This document shows positions 46,332 through 54,471 of a stretch of DNA of 64,000 nt, piece by piece (the first letter of the stretch is position 1; each line of letters starts with the position of its first letter). A program made the position numbers and the translations under genes. The DNA is from Arthrobacter pullicola (GTDB taxonomy: Bacteria > Actinomycetota > Actinomycetes > Actinomycetales > Micrococcaceae). The notes under the pieces are model-generated. The model was not told the origin of the DNA and did no database searches. It was given only the letters and a program-made list of their open reading frames with translations. The stretch covers positions 232,619 through 296,618 of the forward strand of contig NZ_JACSQC010000003.1 in the NCBI RefSeq assembly GCF_014836875.1, in the 5' to 3' direction.

Positions 46332-46424
46332 GTTCGGTACTGCAGCCTGCAGCGGTCACGGATGATGCGTGGTCCCGGTATAATTGACTGTTTGCCGGGT
46401 TCGGGCGGTTGATCCGCTGTGCCG

Positions 46425-46450
46425 GGAACAGGATCTGCGGCGAAGGCGTT
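46425..46450 (+). promoter_or_regulatory. SigR/SigH-type promoter of rbpA
   Basis: GGAAC (46425-46429), exactly 18 bases, then GTT (46448-46450). This fits the GGAAT-N18-GTT pattern of the thiol-oxidative stress sigma factors SigR/SigH at four of five and three of three positions. The rbpA gene of Streptomyces is a known SigR target. A TATAAT at 46378-46383 may serve a second, housekeeping promoter. Confidence 0.65.
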
Positions 46451-46562
46451 GTACCTGACGGGCCTGAATGTGCGGCAAGAGACTTTAGCAGCTGTGTTCA
46501 CGCGCAGCGGGCACTATGGATGGATCTTCACGGGTCCTTCGAAACTGATTTAGGGAGAGAAA

Positions 46563-46910
46563 ATGAGCGATCGTAGCCTGCGGGGTATGCGTCTGGGTGC
46601 GCAGAGCATGGAGACGGAATCCGGTGTGGAGCCGGCTCCCCGCCAGCGTGTCGAGTACCGCTGCGAAGACGGCGAACGCGTGTTCGTGACCTTCGCCGCG
46701 GAAGCGGAGGTTCCTCCGGTCTGGGTATCCAAGACCGGGAAGGAAGCACTGCTGGTGGACGGCGAGAAGCCGGACACAAGCAACGACAAGCCTGTCCGCA
46801 CCCACTGGGACATGCTGCTCGAACGCCGCAGCATTGAAGAACTCGAAGTTATCCTCCAGGACCGTCTGGACAAGCTGCGGGAGCGCCGGGGCGAGCGTAC
46901 CGCTTCCTAG
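46563..46910 (+). CDS. rbpA: RNA polymerase-binding protein RbpA
   Basis: Actinobacterial transcription factor of 115 aa that binds group 1 sigma factors and stabilises the open complex. Parts are visible in order: the N-terminal tail (SLRGMRLGAQSMETE), the core domain with YRCEDGERVFVTFAAEAEVPPVWV, the basic linker, and the sigma-interaction domain KPVRTHWDMLLERRSIEELEVIL. The core has only one Cys of the zinc-like set, as in many RbpA proteins. AGGGAGA lies close before ATG 46563. A long 5' leader and a SigR-type promoter suggest stress induction. Confidence 0.95.
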   Translation: MSDRSLRGMRLGAQSMETESGVEPAPRQRVEYRCEDGERVFVTFAAEAEVPPVWVSKTGKEALLVDGEKPDTSNDKPVRTHWDMLLERRSIEELEVILQDRLDKLRERRGERTAS

Positions 46911-46970
46911 CCACGGCGCCGGACCCGGTCTCCGGACAGGGACTGCGGCGCGGTAGGACCGGATGGACGG

Positions 46971-47010
46971 AAAAAGGGCCGGCTGCCAGAAATGGCAGCC
47001 GGCCCTTTTT
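46971..47010. terminator. Bidirectional intrinsic terminator
   Basis: Perfect 18-bp arms (46971-46988 with 46993-47010) with a GAAA tetraloop and A5/T5 tracts, between convergent rbpA and the mannosyltransferase gene. Confidence 0.95.
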
Positions 47011-47018
47011 CATGTCCG

Positions 47019-47747
47019 TTAACCGCGGCCGGTCAGCTTCTGCCACCGGGCGGACAGACCCCACTTGGTAACGTTCGCGATGGCCTCGAAAACGATGTTC
47101 CCGCTCATCTTGGACGCGCCGAACTCGCGTTCTACGAAGGTGATGGGCACTTCCACAATGGTCATGCCCAGACGCGCGACCCGGAAAGTCATGTCGACCT
47201 GGAAGCCGTAGCCGACGGATTCGACAGCTGCCAGATCCAGCCGTTCCAGCGTGCTTCTGCGGAAGGCACGGTAGCCGGCAGTAATGTCCCGGGTGCGGAT
47301 TCCCAGCATCAGCCGGGAGTAGGTGCTTCCGGCGCGGGAGAGCAGTTTGCGGTGCAGCGGCCAGTTGACGACCGAGCCGCCCGGAACCCACCGGGACCCA
47401 ATGACCAGGTCAGCTCCGGCCTTGGAAGCTTCCAGCAGGAGCGGCAGCTGCTCCGGCTTATGGGAGCCGTCCGCGTCCATTTCCACCAGGATGTCGTAGC
47501 CGTTCTCCAGACCCCACCGGAATCCGGCGATGTAGGCCGCACCCAGGCCTTCCTTGCCCTTGCGGTGCAGGACGTGGACCCGGGGATCGCGTGCCGCCTG
47601 CTCGTCCGCGTAGTCCCCGGTGCCGTCCGGGCTGTTGTCGTCCGCAATCAGTACATCGGAGTCGGGGACGGCCGCCCGCAGCCGCTGGAGGGTCTTGGGC
47701 AGCGACTCGATCTCGTTGTAAGTGGGGATGATGGTCAGAACGCGCAC
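47019..47747 (-). CDS. Polyprenol monophosphomannose synthase
   Basis: GT2 glycosyltransferase of 242 aa that makes polyprenyl-phosphate mannose for lipoglycans and protein mannosylation. The start [15 protein letters not shown], the metal motif [13 protein letters not shown] (near residues 90-102), and [15 protein letters not shown] with the conserved catalytic region are as in actinobacterial Ppm1. It lacks the apolipoprotein N-acyltransferase domain found fused in Mycobacterium tuberculosis. The start is GTG 47747. Its lipid substrate comes from the prenyltransferase pathway (uppS). Confidence 0.92.
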   Translation of the reverse strand: MRVLTIIPTYNEIESLPKTLQRLRAAVPDSDVLIADDNSPDGTGDYADEQAARDPRVHVLHRKGKEGLGAAYIAGFRWGLENGYDILVEMDADGSHKPEQLPLLLEASKAGADLVIGSRWVPGGSVVNWPLHRKLLSRAGSTYSRLMLGIRTRDITAGYRAFRRSTLERLDLAAVESVGYGFQVDMTFRVARLGMTIVEVPITFVEREFGASKMSGNIVFEAIANVTKWGLSARWQKLTGRG

Positions 47748-48199
47748 GCAAAGGGCCTTTCAACGAACACGAGCCGCGCTGCTCGCGGCTCGGAGGGCTG
47801 CCGCATGGGCGGCAGAATAACCAGTATATGGGACCCCGTGCGGGCGGGGGTTCCGGCCTCCGGAACGGGCCAGGAGCGGGCAGGCAAAGGGGCGGGCTCC
47901 GCCGTCTTCGGGCCAGTTCCGGGAATCCCGGACCTGTTTTCTACTGACGGTTGAACCCACCCCAGTGTGTTGCAACTGATGACCCCGCACCAAAATGGGC
48001 GGAAGGCCCATCAACCCCCCACGCACGCGTGCTCGGGCCGCGGCAGCCCGACGCCGGCCTGGGCCGGTTCGGTCTGCGGTCCCCCTAGACTACGTGCTGA
48101 GCGGGAAGTGTCAACACGCCGCTGACTAGGTAAAACTGCGTTTCTGCAGGTCAGAGGCACAATTGGGCTTCTCGCCCAGGGAAAATATTTTTCGGGTCC
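47748..48199. other. Intergenic region before the mannosyltransferase gene
   Basis: Holds no convincing gene. A candidate -10 TATACT (minus strand, 47823-47828) would give a leader of about 70 bases before the mannosyltransferase start, containing an 8-bp hairpin GAGCCGCG/CGCGGCTC (47771-47778 and 47784-47791). Further left from the amidohydrolase stop, a small hairpin TGGGC-TTCTC-GCCCA near 48163-48177 is followed by an A/T-rich stretch. Confidence 0.45.
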
Positions 48200-49840
48200 C
48201 TAACTGAAATCCGGCGCGCGGTAGAGTTCAGCCCCGTGGTGAACCGTCTGCAGGCAGCGGGGCAGATTATCCGTATCCAGGGCGGGCAGCAGAGGCGTTC
48301 CGGCCCGCGGATCCGTGCTCCAGGAAGCCACGGAGGCATCGGGGGTCTGGACCATCAGCTCGTCAGCCTCCCACACGGCGAAAGATGCCGGGGTGCCCGG
48401 TGCCAGCTGGCCAAGCATCGGGTTCCCAGTCCCCGCGGCACGCCATCCGGCCCGGGTGTGGGCGATGAAAGCCGCCCGGGCAGAGATCCGCTCCTGCGCA
48501 GTTGAATGCATGACTGCGGCCTGTACCGCGCGCCAGGGGTCCAGCGGAGTGACGGGAGCGTCGGAGCCGAAGACTACCGGGACGCCCGCCGAGAGCAGCG
48601 AGGCGAACCGGTTCATTCCGCCGCCGCGGGAGCCAAGCCGCTGGGAATACATCTGGCCGGGGCCGCCCCACATGGCGTCAAAAACAGGCTGCATGCTGGC
48701 CGTGACACCGAAGCGGACCAGGTCGGCGATGGCTGCATCGTCACTGAGCTCCACATGCTCCAAGCGGTGGTGCGCGGCTCGTACGGCAGACTCCCCCACT
48801 GCGTCGGCTGCGAACCTCAGGGCACTGATGGCGGCATCCAGGCCGGCGTCACCGATCACATGGAAACCGGCCTGGAGGCCGGCCCGGGTGGCGAGTTCGA
48901 TGTGGCGTCCTGCCTCGTCAACGCTGAGGTACAGGCTGCCGGAAGTCTCGGGAGCATCCGTGTACGGTTCGCGCAGCGCTGCGGTTCTGGCGCCAATGGA
49001 GCCGTCGATGTTCAGGTCCCCGCCCAGTCCAAGCAGGCGGCCGCCGAACATATCGGTCACCTCGGAGAGCTCAGTTTCACTGCGCACCAGCTGCCCCCAG
49101 TAGGGAAGCACCTGTGGCACCGGCCCCGCTCCGAGGCTGCCTTCCAGGCCCAGCAGCTGCCGCAGGTCCTCCGGCGGGACGATGTGCGGTGCTGCCATTT
49201 CCGCCACGGCAACGATTCCGCGGGAGGCAGCCCGGTCCAGGGCTGCCCGCTGGTACCTGGCCCGTTCGGAGAGGCTCAGGTTCCGGGAGACGGTGCGGGC
49301 GGCGTCGTGGGCGGCCCGGATCACAAAACCGTTGTCCCAGCCGTCCATCCCGGCCAGTTGGAGCTCCGCTGCCAGCGTCGCGGAGACCACCGCACAATGC
49401 ACGTCAGCACGGGCCAGATAGACGCGGCGCTGTCCGGACGCGGCGTCCAGCTCCGCAGCGGTCGGCACCCGGCCCTCCGGCCAGCCTGTCTCGTCCCAGC
49501 CGTGCCCGGTGATCAGGCCGGATGTGGCGCGGGCTGCGGCAGCGACGGCGTCGAGCAGTTCCGCGAGTGACCGTGCCCCGGAGAGATCCAGTGAGGATTC
49601 GGCAAGGCCGGCTTCCGTCAGGTGGACGTGGGAATCCACGAACCCCGGTGCGGCCAGTGCGCCCTGCAGGTCCACCACGCGCATGGTGGAGTCCTGGATG
49701 GAGGTGGCAGCGTGTTCCGAGCCCACCCAGGCGATGGTGTCACCGTCCACCAGCATGGCGGTCGCGAAGGGATCGGCGGCGCTGTAGACAGAACCGTTGC
49801 GGTAAAGGGTCAGGCTTTTAGCCGGGGCCGTGGTGTTCAA
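48200..49840 (-). CDS. Amidohydrolase family protein (YtcJ-like)
   Basis: Metal-dependent hydrolase of 546 aa, amidohydrolase_3 group. Metal ligands: FVDSHVHLTE near residue 68, the later His in GFHVIGDAGLDAAI and HHRLEHVELSDD, and the Asp in VVFGSDAPVTPLDPW. The start is TTG 49840, with AGGTGAG 4-5 bases upstream. Family members act on varied amides and cyclic compounds, so the substrate cannot be stated. It is flanked by the helicase gene on the same strand. Confidence 0.88.
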   Translation of the reverse strand: MNTTAPAKSLTLYRNGSVYSAADPFATAMLVDGDTIAWVGSEHAATSIQDSTMRVVDLQGALAAPGFVDSHVHLTEAGLAESSLDLSGARSLAELLDAVAAAARATSGLITGHGWDETGWPEGRVPTAAELDAASGQRRVYLARADVHCAVVSATLAAELQLAGMDGWDNGFVIRAAHDAARTVSRNLSLSERARYQRAALDRAASRGIVAVAEMAAPHIVPPEDLRQLLGLEGSLGAGPVPQVLPYWGQLVRSETELSEVTDMFGGRLLGLGGDLNIDGSIGARTAALREPYTDAPETSGSLYLSVDEAGRHIELATRAGLQAGFHVIGDAGLDAAISALRFAADAVGESAVRAAHHRLEHVELSDDAAIADLVRFGVTASMQPVFDAMWGGPGQMYSQRLGSRGGGMNRFASLLSAGVPVVFGSDAPVTPLDPWRAVQAAVMHSTAQERISARAAFIAHTRAGWRAAGTGNPMLGQLAPGTPASFAVWEADELMVQTPDASVASWSTDPRAGTPLLPALDTDNLPRCLQTVHHGAELYRAPDFS

Positions 49841-49955
49841 GGACTCACCTGTTCTTCAATTCGTGCAGTTGGAACCGCCCTCATGGACGGAGCCGGAAAA
49901 GGCCAGCAGCTGCTGGCGGGATTATGCGCCGGTTGGGCTATTCACTGACGGCAGA

Positions 49956-52805
49956 TCATTCACTGACAGCGGAGTACGCGACGACGCCGCGTCGGATCAG
50001 CTCGATGGCCTCACGGCAGCGCCGGCGGAGTGCATCAGGAATATCCGGCACCTTCGCCAGCTGGTCGATCAGGTCAATGACCTGCTTGGACCAGCGGACG
50101 AAATCTCCGGCCGCCAGCTCTGTGCCGTTGAGGGCCACCTGGAGGTGCTTGCCGTTGACCCATTTGTACATCGGCCAGACAAGCCCGAGCTCTGGCTCAC
50201 CGGTCAGCGGCAGCTTCTCTGCCTCCTCGATGTCCGTGAGCTCGGACCACTGGCGGATGAGGATGTCGACGGCGCCGTCCAGCACTGCGCTCGGCATCCG
50301 CGGGCGGAGACCCCGTTCCTCCCGCTTGGGCTGGTAGACCAGCGCGGTGGCAAGGCAGGCAAGCTCAACGGCGTCGACGTCGTCAAAGGCGCCGCGTTCC
50401 AGTCCGAGGGCTGTCAGCAGGTCCTTTTCGCCATAGATCCGGCGCAGCTTGGTTCCTGCCGGGGTAACCCGGGGAACGCCGTCGGCATCTGCGGCGACGT
50501 AGCCGTAGTGGGACAGGACGCTGCTCACCCGGTCGAACGTTTTGGCGATGGTGTTGGTGCGTCCCCGGATCTGGGCAGAGAGGTTGTCGGTCTCGCGCCG
50601 CAGCTTCCACCAGCGCTCAGCCCAGCGGGCGTGGTCCTCCCGGTCGCTGCAGCCATGGCAGGGATGGGCCCGCAGGCGACGCCGGAGGTCGGCGATGGCC
50701 TGCTCCTGGGCCTCGCTGCCGGCCGTATGCAGCGACGCGCCGCGCCCGCCGGCAGGCCGGGGCGGGCGGTGCTCGCGGAGCGCGTTGCGCAGGGAGGACG
50801 TGAGGTCCCGGCGGTCCTTGGGAGTGCGGGCGTTGAAGGATTTGGGGATGCGGATCTGGGAGACAACGTTCACGGGGCCATCCAGGTCCTGCACAAACAG
50901 GCGGCGGATCTGTTTGTCCTCGGTCAGGATGGACGGGGCGGGTTCGCGGCCGTTGGTGTCGGTGCTGAGCACCACGGCATAACCGGGGCTGCGGCCTCCG
51001 GGGACGTCAACGATGTCCCCGGGACGCAGCGTCTCCAGCGACGCGGCGGCGGCACTGCGCCGGTTGCGTGCCTTGGACCGGGAGGCAGTGTGTTCCAGGT
51101 CGGACAGCTGGCGGCGGAGCGCGGCGTATTCGCTGAAGTCGCCGAGGTGGCACGTCATGGCTTTTTCATATCCCGCCAGTGACTCTTCGCGCGAGCGGAC
51201 CTGGCGGGCCAGGCCCACGACAGAGCGGTCGGCCTGGAACTGGGCGAAGGAGGATTCCAGGATCTCCCGGGCACGGCTGCGCCCGAACTGGGCAATGAGG
51301 TTGATACTCATGTTGTAGGTCGGCCGGAAGGAGGAGTTCAGCGGGTAGGTCCGCCGTGACGCCAGTCCAGCAACTGCAGCCGGATCGGTCCCCGGCTGCC
51401 ACAGGACCACGGCATGGCCTTCGACGTCGATGCCGCGCCGGCCGGCGCGGCCGGTCAGCTGGGTGTACTCCCCTGCCGTCACATCCACGTGGGCTTCGCC
51501 GTTGAACTTGTCCAGCTTCTCCAGCACCACGGAACGGGCGGGCATGTTTACACCAAGTGCGAGGGTTTCGGTGGCGAACACGGCACGGACCAGTCCGGCA
51601 GCGAACAGCTTTTCCACCACTTCCTTGAAGGTGGGCAGCATGCCGGCGTGGTGGGCGGCGAAACCCCGGATCAGGCCCTCACGCCAGGTCCAGAACCCGA
51701 GCACCTCCAGATCGTCCTCGGGAATGTCCTGGCTGGCTTCGTCCACCATCCGGGCGATGACACTGCGCTCTGACTCGCTGGTCAGCGTCAGGCCGGCGTC
51801 GACGCACTGCCGGACCGCGGCGTCGCATCCGTTGCGGGAGAAGATGAAGGTGATGGCGGGCAGCAGCCCGCGTTTGTCGAGCTGGGCGATCACCTGCGGA
51901 CGGGATGCCCGCGGCGTGCGGGTCAGGGGTCCGCCCGCGGGTGCCCCGCCGCGGCTCCGTGACTGATTGCGGCCGCCGGAGCCGGGGCGCCCGCCGCCCC
52001 ACCGGCCGCGCTGGTTCAGGCGGGACTCGGCGCGGGCAAGTTCCTGCAGCTCGGGATTGACCTTGAACCGGTCCTTGATCCCGGCGGATCCGTCAGATTC
52101 CTCGGCCGCTTCGTCGAAGGAGACGTCGGTGGCGAAGAGGTCGAGGATTTCGCGGCCCACCATTACGTGCTGCCAGAGCGGCACCGGCCGGTGTTCGGTG
52201 ACCACCACGTCGGTGTCGCCCCGGACGGTGTCCAGCCAGGCGCCGAACTCCTCGGCGTTGGAGACTGTGGCGCTGAGGGAAACCAGCTGCACGTCTGAGC
52301 GCAGGTGGATGATGACTTCTTCCCAGACCGCTCCGCGGAACCGGTCCGCCAGATAGTGGACCTCATCCATCACCACGTAACCGAGGTCATCCAGGGTTTC
52401 AGAGTTTGAATACAGCATGTTCCGCAGGACTTCGGTGGTCATTACCACCACCGGGGCGTCCGGGTTGATGCTGGTATCCCCCGTCAGCAGCCCCACGTTT
52501 TCCGAACCGTAGGAGGCGGAGAGCTCCACGAACTTCTGGTTGCTGAGGGCTTTGATGGGTGTGGTGTAGAACGCTTTGAGGCCGCGCTCCAGGGCCATGT
52601 AGACGGCGAACTCACCGACAACGGTCTTGCCGGCACCGGTAGGTGCGGCGACCAGGACACCGCGGCCCGCTTCCACGGAGCGGCAGGCTTCCAGCTGGAA
52701 GGGATCGAGGTCGAACCCGAGGGACTGTTCAAAGACTCCCAGTCGGGTCCGCGCGTGGCCGGTTCGTTCTTTGGCGGCAAGGTACCGCTCAGACGGGGAA
52801 GTCAT
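49956..52805 (-). CDS. helY: SKI2/MTR4-like superfamily 2 helicase (HelY type)
   Basis: DExH helicase of 949 aa. Motifs in order: Q-like FDLDPFQLEACRSVEAG, Walker A APTGAGKT (near residue 58), DEVH (MDEVHYLADRFRG), SATVSN, then in RecA2 ATETLALGVNMPAR and QLTGRAGRRGID. An Arg/Gly/Ser-rich insert (about 265-300) lies between the RecA domains. The C-terminal half has a KOW/stalk-like domain and a DSHCT domain. It is probably an RNA helicase in RNA processing or decay. TAGGCT 6 bases before ATG 52805 predicts a leaderless mRNA. Confidence 0.92.
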   Translation of the reverse strand: MTSPSERYLAAKERTGHARTRLGVFEQSLGFDLDPFQLEACRSVEAGRGVLVAAPTGAGKTVVGEFAVYMALERGLKAFYTTPIKALSNQKFVELSASYGSENVGLLTGDTSINPDAPVVVMTTEVLRNMLYSNSETLDDLGYVVMDEVHYLADRFRGAVWEEVIIHLRSDVQLVSLSATVSNAEEFGAWLDTVRGDTDVVVTEHRPVPLWQHVMVGREILDLFATDVSFDEAAEESDGSAGIKDRFKVNPELQELARAESRLNQRGRWGGGRPGSGGRNQSRSRGGAPAGGPLTRTPRASRPQVIAQLDKRGLLPAITFIFSRNGCDAAVRQCVDAGLTLTSESERSVIARMVDEASQDIPEDDLEVLGFWTWREGLIRGFAAHHAGMLPTFKEVVEKLFAAGLVRAVFATETLALGVNMPARSVVLEKLDKFNGEAHVDVTAGEYTQLTGRAGRRGIDVEGHAVVLWQPGTDPAAVAGLASRRTYPLNSSFRPTYNMSINLIAQFGRSRAREILESSFAQFQADRSVVGLARQVRSREESLAGYEKAMTCHLGDFSEYAALRRQLSDLEHTASRSKARNRRSAAAASLETLRPGDIVDVPGGRSPGYAVVLSTDTNGREPAPSILTEDKQIRRLFVQDLDGPVNVVSQIRIPKSFNARTPKDRRDLTSSLRNALREHRPPRPAGGRGASLHTAGSEAQEQAIADLRRRLRAHPCHGCSDREDHARWAERWWKLRRETDNLSAQIRGRTNTIAKTFDRVSSVLSHYGYVAADADGVPRVTPAGTKLRRIYGEKDLLTALGLERGAFDDVDAVELACLATALVYQPKREERGLRPRMPSAVLDGAVDILIRQWSELTDIEEAEKLPLTGEPELGLVWPMYKWVNGKHLQVALNGTELAAGDFVRWSKQVIDLIDQLAKVPDIPDALRRRCREAIELIRRGVVAYSAVSE

Positions 52806-52817
52806 ATATCCAGCCTA
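52806..52817 (-). promoter_or_regulatory. -10 element of a predicted leaderless promoter (helicase)
   Basis: TAGGCT on the minus strand (52812-52817), 6 bases before ATG 52805. Confidence 0.5.
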
Positions 52818-52850
52818 GACGCTGTGGAGTCGATGGACTGCCTCGCCTGA

Positions 52851-52886
52851 TCCTGGCTCCTGTCCGGCCGCGGGCGGGAGCCAGGA
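52851..52886. terminator. Hairpin after tatC
   Basis: TCCTGGCTCC (52851-52860) pairs with GGAGCCAGGA (52877-52886), loop of 16. It is just downstream of tatC and just upstream of the helicase promoter; no clear U-tract. Confidence 0.45.
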
Positions 52887-52893
52887 GCCAGGG

Positions 52894-53727
52894 CTACAAA
52901 TCCTCGAGGGTTGAGGCCTTGTCCGCCTGCGCCTCCACGGCGGCTTCCCTCGCGGCATTCCGCCGGGCCCGCCGTTTGTCGTTGAGGAAGCACAGCCCGA
53001 CGGCCACCGCGAAGAGCACCAGCAGCGGAGCTGCGAGGTAGAACATGCTCAGCGCATCTCCACCAGGTGCTGCCATGGCGGCGAACAGGCAGATGATGAA
53101 TACCGTGATCCGCCAGTACTTCAGGATGGTCTTGCCGGACAGGAGCCCCAGCAGGTTCAGGCCCACCATGACCACCGGGATCAGGAACGCAATGCCGAAA
53201 GCCAGCAGCAGCCGCAGGACGAAGGCCAGGTAGACAGAGGCCGTGATAACGTTCGCGGCGCCTTCAGGCGTGAAGTCGGTGAGGACTCCGACGGCGTTGG
53301 GCAGAATCAGCCACGCAAGCCAGACTCCGGCGAGGAAGAGCGGCACGGCGGCCGCGAGGAAACCCAGCGCGGCGCGCCGTTCCTTGGTCTTCAAGCCGGG
53401 CGTGATGAAAGCCCAGAGCTGGTAGAGCCAAAAAGGGCTGGAAACCAGCAGGCCGATAAAGACCGAGACCTGGATCATCTGGTCGAAGGAGGTAGCCACG
53501 CCGTCGAAGTTGATTGTGGCGAGGCGGCCTTCCTGCTCCGACAGCTCCTGAACCGGACGGGTCAGTTCGTTGAAGACGGGCATGTAGAGGAAAAATCCGC
53601 CTACAGTGCCCAGAATGACGGCGATGGCCGCCTTGAAGAGCCGGTTGCGGAATTCCCTCAAATGATCCTTGAGGGCCATCCGCCCTTCAGGGTTGGATTT
53701 GCGCCCTCGTGTCAGCGCCACTGCCAC
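52894..53727 (-). CDS. tatC: Sec-independent protein translocase TatC
   Basis: Receptor subunit of the twin-arginine translocase, 277 aa, with six transmembrane helices. The conserved N-terminal LKDHLREFRNRLFKA (Glu replaced by Asp in the usual HL.ELR start is partly kept), FGIAFLIPVVMVGLN and the PGGDALSMF end loop are visible. The GTG start at 53727 uses the last base of the tatA stop, so the two are coupled. A C-terminal cytosolic tail is rich in Ala and Arg. Confidence 0.94.
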   Translation of the reverse strand: MAVALTRGRKSNPEGRMALKDHLREFRNRLFKAAIAVILGTVGGFFLYMPVFNELTRPVQELSEQEGRLATINFDGVATSFDQMIQVSVFIGLLVSSPFWLYQLWAFITPGLKTKERRAALGFLAAAVPLFLAGVWLAWLILPNAVGVLTDFTPEGAANVITASVYLAFVLRLLLAFGIAFLIPVVMVGLNLLGLLSGKTILKYWRITVFIICLFAAMAAPGGDALSMFYLAAPLLVLFAVAVGLCFLNDKRRARRNAAREAAVEAQADKASTLEDL

Positions 53728-54026
53728 TACGGGTTGGTGGGCGGATTACCGGTGCCGGAACTGGTCCCTGACGGCGGGGTCTGTCCGGTCTCGGGGCCGT
53801 GGTTCCGGGTGGGCGAAGCCTGCGCCGGGTTGTTCACGACCCGGCCCTCGACGGGTTCCCCGTCGGCGTTGCCGGACGGATTCTCGTCCTTCATCTGACG
53901 TACCTCGGACTTGAAAATCCGGAGGGACTGTCCGACGCTGCGGGCGAGCCCGGGCAGCTTGGGCGCACCAAAAAGCAGGATCGCAATAACAATGATGATG
54001 ACAATGTGCCAGCCTTCTAAGCGCAT
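53727..54026 (-). CDS. tatA: Sec-independent protein translocase TatA
   Basis: Pore-forming Tat subunit of 99 aa. A single N-terminal helix with GWHIVIIIVIAILLFGAPKLPGLARSVG has the conserved FGxxKLP hinge, followed by an amphipathic helix (SLRIFKSEVRQMKDE) and a disordered Pro/Thr/Gly-rich tail. GAAAGGA stands 8 bases before ATG 54026. It is the first gene of the tatAC pair; no tatB is found here. Confidence 0.95.
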   Translation of the reverse strand: MRLEGWHIVIIIVIAILLFGAPKLPGLARSVGQSLRIFKSEVRQMKDENPSGNADGEPVEGRVVNNPAQASPTRNHGPETGQTPPSGTSSGTGNPPTNP

Positions 54027-54058
54027 GCCGGTGTCCTTTCGTTTGAGGTCATTTTATG

Positions 54059-54397
54059 TCAGAGCCCGGGGATATCGCGCCACGCGCGCGGTTGTCCCCG
54101 CAGGCGCCGGCGTTCCACCCGGCGTTCGCGCCGGGCGTCCTTGCGCGCTGCCTTGCCGTCTTCATACCGGCGGCGTGCTGCCTCCGGGTCTTCGAAGATG
54201 GCCGGCCCGCGGGTGCCTGCATCCTCCGGGGCTGCCGGGACTGCGGCGGGGGGAAAGGACAGCCGGGATCCGGCAGCCTGGACTTCGCGGAGCACTGCCA
54301 TGAACTGGCGGAAGATCCGGTAGCCGATCAGGGCATAGAAGAGCAGGGCCACCGCTGTGAGGGCAACCCATATCAATATCCACGACCACCAAGGCAT
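54059..54397 (-). CDS. Hypothetical single-pass membrane protein
   Basis: Protein of 112 aa: one N-terminal transmembrane helix (WWSWILIWVALTAVALLFYALIGY), a short amphipathic region, then an Ala/Pro-rich and strongly basic Arg/Lys/Glu-rich C-terminus (KAARKDARRERRVERRRLRG) that may be helical. I do not recognise a family. TATGCT (54404-54409) lies 6 bases before ATG 54397, so the mRNA is probably leaderless. It may be co-transcribed with tatA, 32 bases further on. Confidence 0.7.
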   Translation of the reverse strand: MPWWSWILIWVALTAVALLFYALIGYRIFRQFMAVLREVQAAGSRLSFPPAAVPAAPEDAGTRGPAIFEDPEAARRRYEDGKAARKDARRERRVERRRLRGQPRAWRDIPGL

Positions 54398-54471
54398 GGT
54401 TCCAGCATAGATGAGGTAAGCAAGGCTGCGGTGCCGGTTCAGCTTGGCGGAGACGGGGTTTCACCGGCTGT

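Noticed and set aside
49830-51182. 450-codon plus-strand frame opposite the helicase
   Set aside because: Antisense shadow with no domain or ribosome site; the helicase on the other strand has all its motifs.
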